This document shows, piece after piece, positions 47,698 through 59,338 of a stretch of 64,000 nt of DNA (position 1 is its first letter; every line of letters starts with the position of its first letter). Under the pieces are notes generated by a model, which saw only the letters and a list, made by a program, of their open reading frames with translations, was not told where the DNA came from and made no database searches. This DNA is from Astrocystis sublimbata (lineage: Eukaryota; Ascomycota; Sordariomycetes; Xylariales; Xylariaceae): NCBI GenBank assembly GCA_022453515.1, contig JAJNNY010000019.1, positions 1 through 64,000 of the forward strand, in the 5' to 3' direction. A program made the translations under genes and the position numbers.

Positions 47698-50212
47698 GCG
47701 ATGTGTTCGGAAGAACGCGCCTGGCATGAAGCTGGGTCTACCGTCAAATAGATCAAAATTCTCACGATACTGTATTGCGGCAAGACATGGATATGGATGC
47801 CTTGCTCCGCCTGCTAAAATCTCTTATACATGGCTAAGACAGGTCCTCGCTACTGGTCACAACAAGGTCTATTGGATAAGACATGTAAATCGCTACTTCA
47901 TTGCTACTGTTGACGAGCTAGATATCTACCTAAAGGTATGTAGGAATAGCGCCGAGAGTGTACTGTTACGTTCTGCTGGGAGTCAGAAGAGTACACTCCT
48001 ATTCGGAGCATTATCCAATTTGTTCTCGAGATCATCCCACGTCGATGGAAGGTAGTGGATATAGTACCATCCGCCTTGACACAATAATCACTTTGCGCAG
48101 CTCTCCGATCTAAAAGCCTTCACTTTGGCGATCAGTATGCTGCTTGCCACATCCCGCTTGTATCCGTTTCGCGTCCAATATGCCCAGGCTTGCCAAGCGA
48201 ACCTGGCAGCCATGGTTTGCGCCCCCTCGTAATAGGTCTTATCCAACCGCATATGAAGCCCGCAAGCTAACATACCGGGCCTAGACGCATTGGAAAGGTC
48301 AGTAATGTTCGTTGACGAGTGTTGACAGGGGCGAGGCACTGTCTCTCGATCGACACATGGCGCGCGTGAGATGATGGATGGATGGGTCAAGGACTGTGAG
48401 AACTTACCTGGCTTTCGAGAACGGTCGCCACTTGTCGCAGCCGTGCTATGCAACTCGCGTCCACCACCGAAGAACTCGGCGGAAGACACAAGCGCTCATT
48501 GCCATATAGACAACAAGTTTCCCTCCTGCGGGCCCTAGAAGTTGTAGAGGGTAAAAGACATCTACCGGCACGGCACATGCCAGTTTCGGGTCAGCGGGGT
48601 CCAGGGACTCACGATACCAAACTCCGGGGACGGCCCCAGCTCCTCAGCTCACTCCCGAGGGAGAGAGCCTTGCCCAGCCATCCTGCTGCTCTAGATGTGC
48701 AAGGCAATCCGGCGGGGTCTGACTGTTATTCCTCTTAATATCCGCAGGTTGTGAGGCTCTGCGAAGGGTAGAATGGACCCGACGCCGTTTCGTGTGCCGA
48801 CGAACCGGCATCGGACCACTCGCACGCACTCCCTCAATATCTTCCCATTCGACTGGGTTGTGCTAGGCGAGGAGCCCCGGAGTCAAGGGGAGGTGGTGTG
48901 AGTATGGGTACACTTTCTGGGGCTGGAGACTACTTTGGAAGCAGGATGTGGCATGGTGTTTTGGGGGTGGAAAGGAAGGTGCATAGAGGTGATGGTCGGT
49001 ATGGCAGACGGTTGCGATACAGGTAAAAGAGGATAGAAGAGATAGATATAATAGTGGACAAGAAGAAGGAAGTGATGAATTGATGGGAGAGAACAAAACA
49101 AAAAAAAAGATCGAAGACTAGGAAAGAAGTAGGGAAAGAGAAAGTAGTAGGGAAAGAGAAGGTTGGGTGGGTATGGGAGAGAAAGCGAGAAGGTTGTGTA
49201 AGAGAGAGAGAGAGATAGAATGTGTGGGATTTCTGGTCACGTACTGCGTGCAAAGAAGGATTCGCAAGGAAAGAACTTCTGCCATGAAAAGGCAGGAGCA
49301 GTGTGGACTTATATACACAGAGTTACCATGGTGAATAGCCCCAAGGCATTCACTCCCGTAATTTCTAGTGGTCATGTGTTTGCTACGCAACAAGGAAAAG
49401 CCTGCACCTATTCACTGCAGTCACGCGAGCCATACCACAAGCCATCCATACCAGCCCTGCACTACCCACAAGGCCAACAGAATGTACCTAATCATACAAG
49501 TGCTTAAGCCTGATTGTTATCGGTACTATACCACTTTAATACTACAGGATATCGGCTTACAGCTCGCTATAATTACTCAAGTGGTACACTTTGCTATGCT
49601 GCCTAGTGATCAGGTTTCAACTACATGCTGTGTAAGTCTCACGTAGACTGCAAAATCTACTAGTAAGAGCTACCTCTCTGATAACATTAAATATAACTAC
49701 AAAATTAAAACTACCTAATTTCAGGCCGGTCGCCTGGTGAATGAAAGTGGCAGTTGCCAGCAGTGAATTAGGTACCTAAGTACTTACAGAGGCCCAGACT
49801 TCCCCTGAGCAAATGACGACTCGTGATGTATGATGGCCGGTAACGTTGGTAGCAGTGGCTGGTGAGTTAGCTTACCAAAGCATGCGCTCAAGTGAAAAGG
49901 GCGAAGTGCAAGAGAGAGAGAAGTATGTAGACGACACATCAAGCCTTGCGCCTCGGAGAATCGCCTCGGAGGTTGCTGGCTTCTAACCTGGTGTTCGACT
50001 GTCGCCGCGGAGCCAGGATATCGAGCGTCTTGCTGAATGCTTGCCTAAGCAGAAACGACCGAGATTAGAACAGCTGCCATACGCCCGGCCAACAAATATA
50101 TTCAATGCGAAGAACCTATATTAGGAAATGAGAATAAAATAACATATCCAAATTTCATTTTCGCCGCCACACCTATGTATTCACGCTTAGTGCCAGTGAA
50201 ATTCCTGGTAGG
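47698..50212. other. Right border of the cluster, mostly gene-free
   Basis: It holds a possible gene relic (48088-48578, separate entry) and a purine-rich stretch at about 49085-49218 with two copies of AGTAGGGAAAGAGAA (49128-49142, 49146-49160) and an (AG)n run near 49202-49214. The rest shows nothing recognisable. Confidence 0.55.
48088..48578 (-). pseudogene. Possible relic of a hypothetical gene
   Basis: Two coding-looking segments lie on the minus strand: LCLPPSSSVVDASCIARLRQ (about 48490-48430), followed by a good donor GTAAGT, and ACGLHMRLDKTYYEGAQTMA to ESCAK (about 48270-48088), ending at a stop. They read like exons of one small fungal protein of unknown function. I cannot find a convincing start. 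It may be a fragment. Confidence 0.3.
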
Positions 50213-50908
50213 ATGATTGAAGAGCTGAGCAAGGTCGGGAGCAAGCATCTGCCCCTTCGTTCTTACAAATTGAAGGCAATCCTTCCATTCGACGAAAGGA
50301 AGCCAAATTCAGGTCCAGACCCAGCCCTAGCTAGCGCCTGTCTATCCGATTCTACGACAATCGCGGTTCATTCACTTCTCGAGCTAGTAAAGAAGATAAA
50401 AGACAGCCCAAGCGATGCTAATTATAGGGCTGTAGACAATGCGTCAGACCTCGGCAGGTTGGCTGATATATGGTTATCATGGTCCAAGCTGTCAAACTTG
50501 GAGAGCCTATGTCTTGACTTACGTGTCTATAGTCACGATTACGATACGAACAGAAGGTGTCTTAGCAACGCCCAACTTCTCGAGAGAGCGTGCGATATTG
50601 GCCTTTATCTGCAATTGAAAACATTAGTGATCGCTGGACTCCAGAGTTACAGCTTCCATGCGTCATATGAGGGGGTCACTGGACAAGACATTGAGACAAT
50701 TGGATCATATAAAACAGTAAAACCACCCAACCAATCGCATAGCATTCAGGCTAATATATTTGCAACTAATTCTCATCTATTAATCAGAATCGCCTGCTAT
50801 CTTCATATTCTCTGCCAGTCCTTATCTCTCATGTACAACGGCTTCCTTCCTTCCCCTCCGCACATTTCTTCCCATCAGCTTCCTCAATACGCAGCACCCT
50901 GTCTGTAG
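50213..50908 (+). CDS. Hypothetical protein, probably partial
   Basis: A 231-codon frame. The part SNLESLCLDLRVYSHDYD to QLKTLVIAGLQSYSFHASYE has the look of a leucine-rich fungal hypothetical protein. The last 60 residues are of low coding quality and run 25 bp into the 3' end of HSE1 on the other strand. The true end may lie earlier or the gene may be decayed. I do not assign a function. Confidence 0.35.
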   Translation: MIEELSKVGSKHLPLRSYKLKAILPFDERKPNSGPDPALASACLSDSTTIAVHSLLELVKKIKDSPSDANYRAVDNASDLGRLADIWLSWSKLSNLESLCLDLRVYSHDYDTNRRCLSNAQLLERACDIGLYLQLKTLVIAGLQSYSFHASYEGVTGQDIETIGSYKTVKPPNQSHSIQANIFATNSHLLIRIACYLHILCQSLSLMYNGFLPSPPHISSHQLPQYAAPCL

Positions 50909-53255
50909 AAATCTTGCGGAGCGCTAGGTTCTCCGCCCGCACCCGGGGGCACATACGCCTTGTACTGTGGCTGTGAAGGCTGTGAAGGTGCCTGGCTAGG
51001 AAGCCCTTGTCTTGAGTCAAAGTGTGAGCCGCCAGGTTGCAGAGGTGGCGGCGTCATAACATCTGGGGGTAGACCCTGCGGGATCGGGGGCGCGGCGCCC
51101 GTTGGATGAGGCGGGGGTGGTTGTGTCAGAGAGTCCACTGACGTTTGGTGTTGAGGGATTCGCGGGGTGTAGGCCGTGTATTGAGGCTGGGTTGGGTGAG
51201 ATCCGAGAGGCGTGGGAACGCCTTGAGGGGGTCCGGACGGCCCCGGAGGAGAAGCGGATGGAGCTGGAGCCGTGGGGCTGCTGTACATGTCCTCTTGGGA
51301 GTACGCAGATGCCGAGTAAGGATCGGGAGCCGAGGCATTGTTGTGGGTCGCTACGGGCGAGTCGTACGCGGGCGTCGATAGTTCCTGGGGATTACCGTAT
51401 GTACTTTGAGGGCGTGGCCCCGCTAGGTGCGAAGATTGCGTCGTGTAAGGTTGATAGGCCTGATGCTGGGGAGGCGGGCTGGAGGCGTGTGGAGGCGCTG
51501 GCTGCTTACCCGCAGCTATTCGTGATGGCTGGTCCCGTGGCGGGTATTGCTGCGATGGGGGAGGTCCCCCTTGAGCAGGCACCTCTGCCCCTTGCAGGTA
51601 GAAAGGCGCAGGTCCAGGGGTCGGCCGTTGAAAATTAGGCGGCGGTGACGTAGCCTGGTATTGATTGTGCTCTAAAAATGAGTGAGTGCGATCTATAGAA
51701 GGGCAGGGTGAATGCACATACCTTGCGGAGGCGGCCCCTGAGGTCCGGGGCTGTAGTATCTCTGAGGATCTTGTTGACCTGTCGGCGGACCCTGAGGAGC
51801 ATAACCTGGTCCTGGCGGACCAGGCGGGGCGCCGTAACCTTGAGGGACAGGCGCGCCGCCTGGTGCCCCGTACTGGTGATAATTGTGTGGAGGAGGGTGA
51901 GACATTGATGACTCCAATAGTGACTCGTAGTCCCTCCTCGCCTTGATGAACTTTTCGTTTAACTGCGTGAAATCGTCCTTCTTCTGAGAATATTTCTCGA
52001 TGAGCTTGATCAGCTTGGGTCTGATGGCCAAGGTTTGGTGATATAGTTTCTGATCATGTTAGCGCAATCTCGTGTATGATGATGCCCATCGGGAGAAAGG
52101 TCTTACTGATATCTCCTCGTTATCCTCTTCCCGTGGCGCGGTGTTAGACGTGCTAAGCAGTGTGAGCAGCTTCTCCACGTTCTTGATCTCAGCAAAGACC
52201 TCTGCCTCCATCTGTGCTTCTCGATGCAACTCATCCGGCGTCGGGTCGGTAAGCTTTTCGACGTAGTTGAGAGGGAAGATACCAGTCTGGCCCTTCAACG
52301 AACCGCGCCACCAGTCTTTGTACACAGATTCGAGCACCGCAATGACGTCGCCCTTCCTGAACTCCAGCTCACCAGGCTCCGAAGGGACGAAGTCGTAGAG
52401 TGCACGAACACGCGACACAGTGGCTGCGGTAGTCCCAGTTGGATGAGAGGGTTCGGGTTCTGGTTGCGCGGTGGAGGCTGCAGCGGCGGCTGGTTGGCCC
52501 TGGCCTACGCCGGAACTGGGTCCGGCGGTGGAAGGGCCAGCCGCCTCTGGGGTCTTCTTCTTTTCTTCATCTTGTAGAGACAGCTTGAGGGCCATCTGCA
52601 GCTCGTCCTCTTCCTTTTGACGATCGAGCTGAGTCAAACCCGTCTTCTGTGGGGCCGATGGGGGTTGCAGAGTCGGGTTGCTCTGCTTGAGACGGTAGTA
52701 GGCGTCGTACATGATGCCGAGGTCGGCGTCCTTGCTGAACATGTCGGACCACTCCTTGGTGCGCTCGAGGATCTTAGCCTTGACCTGCTGATGCGTGTTG
52801 CGATCATTGGCTAGCTTGAGGAGGGCGTCGGTGAAGGAGCGGCTGGCGAGCTCGCGATGTATCGGCTTGCCGCAGTTCTGGGAGAGTGCGTTCGCAAGCT
52901 AAAGAAGGCTGTATCAGTACAGACGGCGCTTGACCCGTGGGGATTACGCGAGAGCTTATGAGTACGCACCTCGAGTGTATACAACTGGACGTTGGCATTG
53001 CGATGGGCCAGTCGTTTGATCAAGCCCTGTACAGCCAGGTTGGGCCCGTTGGGATCGCTCGATACTTTGTCGCATAGGTCGATGATGGCTCCCCAGTCTT
53101 CGCTAGTGAGGTTCTCGTCGGTTGCCTTGACTATAGAGGCAGGTGTTAGCAATCGAACCAAGGGGAGATGGTGTAGCTTGCCCATCTCGTTGCAGCTAGG
53201 GGATGACGTTACCGATGCCCTCATCGTACGGGCTGGTCGCAGCGCCGCGAAACAT
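50884..53255 (-). CDS. HSE1: ESCRT-0 subunit HSE1 (VHS-UIM-SH3)
   Basis: Five exons (53255-53213, 53130-52970, 52898-52107, 52049-51722, 51671-50884) give 703 aa. The start MFRGAATSPYDEGIVKATDEN matches the conserved HSE1 N-terminus. Order of parts: VHS domain (about 10-140, KRLAHRNANVQLYTLE), ubiquitin-interacting motif (EEDELQMALKLSLQDEE, about 165-180), SH3 (RALYDFVPSEPGELEF, WWRG, GIFPLNYVEKL, about 220-275), a coiled-coil GAT-like region, and a long Pro/Gln/Tyr-rich tail. With Vps27 it binds ubiquitinated cargo on endosomes and starts multivesicular-body sorting. It is a housekeeping gene outside the cluster. Confidence 0.95.
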
Positions 53256-53896
53256 GGTGTTGGAGTGAGTTCTTTTGTACGATTATGTGGTAAGCCAAGA
53301 CGCACTGCGTGTTGATGCAATTTGAGAGCTCAGCTTCAGCTTCGGGTTTGGGGTGATGTATGGTGTGTGTAGGTTGAGAGATGGCTAATTAGGTGAGAAG
53401 TTGGTGCTAGGCACCATCATGAACAATGGTGGAGATCTGGTGACGACGTTCGCTGCGCATGCTCTCGGCATTACATGAGCAGCCGTGTAACCTGGGGAGG
53501 TATATGGGTGCAGGTACGTACCTTGACGTATGTACCTTCGATTGGGAGCTCAAATCGCGCCATACCTTACCGTCTTTAGCCTAGGTGGATCCAGCCAAGC
53601 CCCAGCCTAACCCCCGCAACGAAAGCTCCAGTTGCCTAAGTTAGGTACCTTCTAGAACATGTTACGGCGTAATATACGATAGAGGTTACTGCGTTCCAGA
53701 CACCCATCTTGAGGAGCCGTCGTTCATTGGGCTAAACTTACAGTGCAATAAACGACAATACTGAGTATCTCGCACGACTCGATTCTATGGTTGATGTAAC
53801 ATTTATCTAGCCTGGGCGGTTTGGTGCTCTCATGCATGCTTGGCTTATAATTAAGATAGCATGGATGCACGTGAGGCAGAGGCTGCTTCTTCTTCT
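53256..53896. other. Intergenic region upstream of HSE1
   Basis: HSE1 promoter region and the 3' flank of the kinase-like pseudogene. No gene is seen. Confidence 0.5.
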
Positions 53897-55215
53897 TCAT
53901 ACACCATTAAACCACGAGTGCTCCAGAGCCTCCCGGGCCGTCAGCCTCTTCTCCGGATCGAAATTTGTCAACCCTCCCACCAGGTCCTTTAACTCAGGGT
54001 CGACTCCCTGCCACAACGAGAACGGTTTACGCGGGTTGTCCTTGTTGAACCCGGCTCGCAGGACATCAAAAACTCCTTCGGCCCATGGGTTGTCATGGCC
54101 GAGGTACTTGTAGAACGCGTCCAGGCCTTCCTCGCTAGCGAAATAAGAAATCTGGCGCTCGATAACATGAGCTAAAACCTCTTCTCCCTCTCCTAGCTCT
54201 TCTTCGCTGACGGCAAAGATGACCCGCTTGTGGACTGCATATATGCACTATTTGTTCCCCAATCAGTTGTCCGTTCTCCCTCATATGGAAGTACAGGCGA
54301 AGGAGAGAGGGCCTTACCACAATCCCGAATGAGAACATGTCAGAGGGTTTGTTGATTGGACCCGATGCGTGGGCTACGCCACATCCAGTTGCCTGCCTGC
54401 CTCCCAAATATGGCACAGTCGGGAGGGACATGGGCGGAATCTTCCAAATCAGCTAGCTGCACTCTTTCCACTGTCCCATCAGTCTGCTTGCGGTCGATCA
54501 CTATATTATTCGGCTTGATATCTACGAAGTAGTAAGTATCACCAGATGCTCGGGGGTTGGGTGTGGACTGTTTGACCTGTATGTACAATATCATGCTCGT
54601 GCATTTCCGCCAGACCACGTAACGCATCTTTCAGAATACGCTTCGTGACAAGGAATGGCAGGTCTGTCTGGGCCAGGCTTAGAAGGTGGTCGCTACAGTA
54701 TCGGTATACAAGAGCAGACTGTTCCGGGATGGTATCGCATGCGATGCGAACATTGGGGCACCCATGGAGCGGCCGAAAGAGATTTCCCTGGTTCGCGTAA
54801 AAGAAATCGGAGACTTTTTTGAGGATGAACTTCTCAGACCCGGCCTGCTTTCGAAGTCAGTCATTGACGTTGTTGGGCTGGAAGCATTCTAGACTTGCTT
54901 CGCGAGGTAGACGTAGCGCTGGGGAATTTCCCTTTCTTGAATAACCTCTTCGACGATGTATGAGCGGCCAGACTGGCCTGTCATCTCTATCACAGATTGT
55001 GCCATATCTGAGTCAAGGGAAGTCTTCGCTGCTGAAGTCGATTCTGTTGCCCTAGTAACAGCTGTAGAGTGATACAATTTGGTTGCTCGACATCCGTTAG
55101 AGAAAGCTGGGAAGCTCAAACGAGGTTGCGAAGCAGAAGTAGAAGAAAGCTTAGAAATAATACGTGAAGAACGGAGACGGGAGGCCACCCGAAGAACTTT
55201 ACATGATCGAAGCAT
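53897..55215 (-). pseudogene. Kinase-like gene with two frameshifts
   Basis: The reconstructed exon order is 55215-54895, 54844-54577, 54521-54318 and 54249-53897. The N-terminus is Arg/Ser-rich like a mitochondrial presequence, then YIVEEVIQE, AGSEKFILKKVSDFF, the catalytic loop HTDIKPNNIV and, in place of DFG, LADLED. The frame then breaks twice. After MWRSP the expected next segment (AHASGPINKPSDMFSFGI) is in another frame, and exon 4 carries an extra AT in TGCATATATATGCA before AVHKRVIF. Reading on hits a stop soon after the first break. The rest of the C-lobe (FDPEKRLTAREALEHSWF) is well kept, so the damage is recent or is a sequence error. Confidence 0.75.
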
Positions 55216-56378
55216 GATGGTATAAGCCGTAAGCCAGTCTATGGAACATCGTGGATGGCTGTGAGAGTGGATGTGGGCGACTTGTTGTTCTCGAAATACA
55301 GGTGCGCGATCAGGGAATCCAGGGCGTTAAGGTCCAGCTCGCATCGGCTTCGATTTCACCTGGGTCCTCGTCATTTAACTGAGGGTCGTACAACATGACG
55401 CGAGACGTCTCTGAGTATATTGAGGAATGCTACAACAACTGTTACGAGACTCGTTACTCGGGTCGTTACCAAACTCGAGAGAGCCGAGCCCAAACAGGTA
55501 CCTAGTTGTACCTACCGAGTACCAACTTTGGAATATCGAGGCCCACTGAGCGCATGCACTACTGTAAAATGCAGCTATTCGCTTCAAGGTACGTGTTCTC
55601 CAGGCGCAGCAAGCTACGCCAGAGGCTATGCAAACTGACGCGTAACTTTGAACGAACCGAAGCTGGATTTTTAAAGAAAGCAAAAGACCCAATTGATACT
55701 CGATCATTGCTACAGCTCGTACTCCGTTCAATTGAGTGCTGGGCAGGTGATTTTCACCTCCCTACCTAAAGACAAACCTAATCTAGGTAGGTAATTTTTG
55801 AATAAGAACGCATCTATCGAACATCGTATACAAGTGAATAGCAGCTCATGAGCTGTCTCACATCAAGGGGGTTGCATCTATTTCAGACCATTCATCTAAA
55901 AATTGAACCCTCAATGGGAACATGTCTTATATGCAGGTCGGTCTGATCTACCTTATGCTGCCAAACCTGTCCATGGACATTGGCTGGCCTGACTAGATCA
56001 GACGTACAAAGCCTATACTGTAAATAATCAATCAACACGACTCATGTCAATGAGGCCTCAAAACGCCGGCAGTCTTCGTCAGGTCCATCAACGGGAACAT
56101 TATTGCAATGTTCGCTCTAGACTCCGGCAACCGCCGTCCTGTGAAACCGCCTTGCCACGTATCCATGAACGCCGTCCTGACTTGAGCCCCCGTGCGTGAT
56201 TCAAATAGTGCCAATTTATACGAAGTTGCTCCCCAAGGAGCCGCATCCAGAAAAATGTAAACGTTGAGGGGCATGCGTTCTAGTAGTCCCTAAACCTATT
56301 CCCAACATGCAGGAGCGGAATGATAACTTGGCTAAATTGCGCAGAGGAAAAGGTTCGCGGGCGCCCCGCCTTGTAATT
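55216..56378. other. Intergenic region, kinase relic / ATG13
   Basis: A 75-codon minus frame at 56047-56274 (MPLNVYIFLDAAPWG...) is the only stretch with mild coding character. I cannot assign it. A CCTACCTAA/TAGGTAGG inverted pair lies near 55762-55790. Confidence 0.45.
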
Positions 56379-59338
56379 CTACCAACGGCGGCTCCTCCGA
56401 CTTGAGTCATATCCGCCTCGCTCCCCACCGCTGTTCGCATTCCTGCTGCTGTCTCTGTTTTCTTCCAGACTGCGTCGTGACTGATCACGATTGATCTCTG
56501 ACATGTCGAAAAGGAGGGGTTCGTCCTCCGTCTCTTCTGTCGAACCACCGCCTGACCCGCCAGCGGCTCCGCCACCACGGGAAGTTCCACGATAGGGGCC
56601 ATATCGTCCAAAGGACCCCGCCAGGCTGCCACTGCCGGATTGTGGAGGAGTGGTGCCACGCCCGATACTGCTGCCATAACGTCTACTATATGGAGAGCCC
56701 GAAAGGGCACTGAAAAGCCCCCCTGGAGGCCGTACTTCGCGTTCCGTCGAAGATGATGCCTGCTCTTCAGTATCGACCGACCCAGCCACCTGGATATCTG
56801 CCGGCGGCTGGAGAGCTGACAAGTCCGTCTCCTCGCCTGCCTCGGCAGTTGCTCTCCTAAGCAGTGTACTCAGACTAGGAACATCACGATCTTCCGCTCC
56901 TAGACTTAGGCTGCGTTGAGCTTCTCCATCATCGTCTTCTGTTTGCACGCGAGGCTGATGAGCAACAGAACTCGACCGTCGGGCAAAAGGATAAGGCCTT
57001 GGTGATAAGGGAATGTCTATGGCGGTAGTCCTCTCAAAGGCCATGGGCACGCTCGCGGGCGGATCTTCTGTAATATCGGCCGCGTGACGTTGTCGTGGTG
57101 TCGCTCGCACAGGTGCCGCATAATCCACGCTGGAGTTCTCACTAAGACGAGACGGGATAGCAGGCGTGTGTGGCGTGTGAGGAGATAGAGGCTTTCCAGG
57201 CGATGTAGATGTCGACATTCCTGGAACATTCGTTAAATGTCGGCTAGAGGTACTTGATGACCTTTGCAGTTGCATGGAAGAGTTCAGACTCTCAGTGAGC
57301 GCGTTATTAGACTCCCGCATGAGATGGAATTTCGAAAGTTGAGCCGCCGTTTTCTTAGTTGCCGACTCGCCCTTCTTCGATGGCTCAAAGCTCTGAAGTG
57401 TCCGTTTGCTTTCAAGGGCCTTCAAGAAATCTTGGATGCTATCGTCATCCGTTTGGAAAGAACTCGAGCTTCCTCCCGCGCCGGTTTCATTCAGAAGACC
57501 CGACCCTGGCTGAGCCACAGAGGACGAGAGACTTTGTTTCCCACTACTCGACTGGTCATCCTCTCCTTTACTGGCACCACCGAAGGAAGGGCGGCTGCGG
57601 CGGTGGGTAAAACTACTGCTGAACCGGTTTGTGTTCGCTGGTCTAGGCGATCCGGCAACGGAGCCGTCATTGGTCGTCTGTGTTGGCCCCCCGCGCAGAG
57701 AAGATGGCATGCCAGCCGTCAGCGAAGACCTGTTTCGCACGTGAGCAGCCGCGTTCACGCCGGATGTCCTAGGCGATGACGGAATATCTTGATCTTGCAT
57801 ACGCGGTACAGGCGAGCCAGACAACGACCCATGCTTAAAAGGCGATGACTGAAATGAGACGGATGGACGTCTCCCAGACCCTTCCGTCATCCGAAGAGAC
57901 GATCGCCTTGCTACACTCGTGATAGGCAACGAGTGGGCGGGGGCTTCTAAGCTAGCAGGTCTGGATTCGGGGGGCGATGCAGTATCCGAACCTGGTGCTT
58001 TGACCGCTTTTAGAGCAGAGATCGGGCTGGTGCCCAGAGGGCCTTCGCCATGGAAAGTGGACAGGCTCCCGTATCGCTGCTGATTATCGGTAATGTTGTG
58101 AACATGACGATGATGTGGTAGCGAGCCGACCTCGTGAGCCGATGGCTCGTGACGACTCTGTGTCCGGCGCGGTAACGACGGTTTGAACATGTCATCGGAA
58201 ATGGCCATGCCTATGCGAGAACTCAACAACGATTCTGTCTCGACCACCTGGAAGGCGCACTGGTTCCGATAGCTAACAGACACATAGAAGCGGCCCACAG
58301 GTACCTCCAGGTCGCCGACCATGTAGTCGGTAGTTACATCATCTCTACCTTCGAATAGGGGCGTTCTTAGTGTGTCCGATCCAAGTCTGCGCGAGTCACC
58401 GGAGGAGACTCGACATCGAGTCGTCAGGGCAGGGTGTATGCCCTTTGTCTTGGAATTCCTAGACAGTCGCCAAGCAGGCAGTATTCCTGTAGTGGTATAA
58501 ATAGACCGCATGAGCACGATGGCTTTCTTATACACCGTAGGGAGCAGCGGTCCAAAATCTTCAAGGTCATCAGCGGGAGCACCTTTCAATTCAATGCGCC
58601 ATCGCTCTAAAACGACATGAGTCACGGGCTTGCCCTGACGCCCGGTGCTGCTATCGCTCGATTGGTCTGACGAATTGATGGCTTCCACAACATCCCAACG
58701 CTTCCCATCTTCATCCAGAGCCACCAAGCTCTGTCCGCTGTTCAACCGAGAGGCGTCGAGGTAAGTTTCGATGACCAGTGGGGGAGGCCGGTTATCGAAG
58801 CCACCGCAGGTCTTCCATATACGAAACTCCTCCTTGAAATCGTCGATGTCGTCGGTGTCGAGTTGGAACTGTTCATGCAACAACATGTTTAGTAACGGGT
58901 GATTTATAGGACAGGGCAGCAGGTCCGCTCGCTACTCACCCATCTGCTTGTCCGCCGCTCGTGGTTCCTACCCACGAGAACGGGCGTCACCCGCATTCGC
59001 TCCTGCAGTATCAGAGTGCCGGCTTTCGAGTAGACATTCTAGATTCCGCTTGTCAGTATCGTGTAAGCGGCGGCTATACAGGCAAGACAACCAACCTGTA
59101 TTATTTGGTCCAGCTTCCTGACAGAGTCCCGAGTAGGACCGCCTTCGGAGCGAGGCGCAACTGAGCCCGACGTTGATCCCGCTCGCGGGGAGGATTCGTA
59201 GTACGCCGCATCAGACGCTGGGCCAGATTGGCCTGCAGGGCTGACGGGGTCCCTCTGGTTGTTGGACCTCATGGGGTTTGTTTGTGGGGAGGAGGCTGGG
59301 GAGGAAGGGCGCAGCGATGGACGTGGTGTTTGATGCAT
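56379..59338 (-). CDS. ATG13: Autophagy-related protein 13
   Basis: Three exons (59338-59096, 59038-58940, 58868-56379) give 943 aa. A disordered N-terminal leader of about 75 residues is followed by the HORMA domain (about 77-310: DSVRKLDQIIQN, AGTLILQERMRV, RVSSGDSRRLGSDTLRTPL, VPVGRFYVSVSYRNQCAF). The remaining two thirds is Ser/Pro-rich and disordered, including FQSSPFKHGSLSG and SIQDFLKALESK, where Atg1/Atg17 contacts and TOR-controlled phosphosites lie in the family. It forms the Atg1 kinase complex that starts autophagy at the phagophore site. Length is normal for filamentous fungi. Confidence 0.95.

Noticed and set aside
57264..57779. Plus-strand frame inside ATG13
   Set aside because: Antisense to the disordered ATG13 tail; no recognisable domain.
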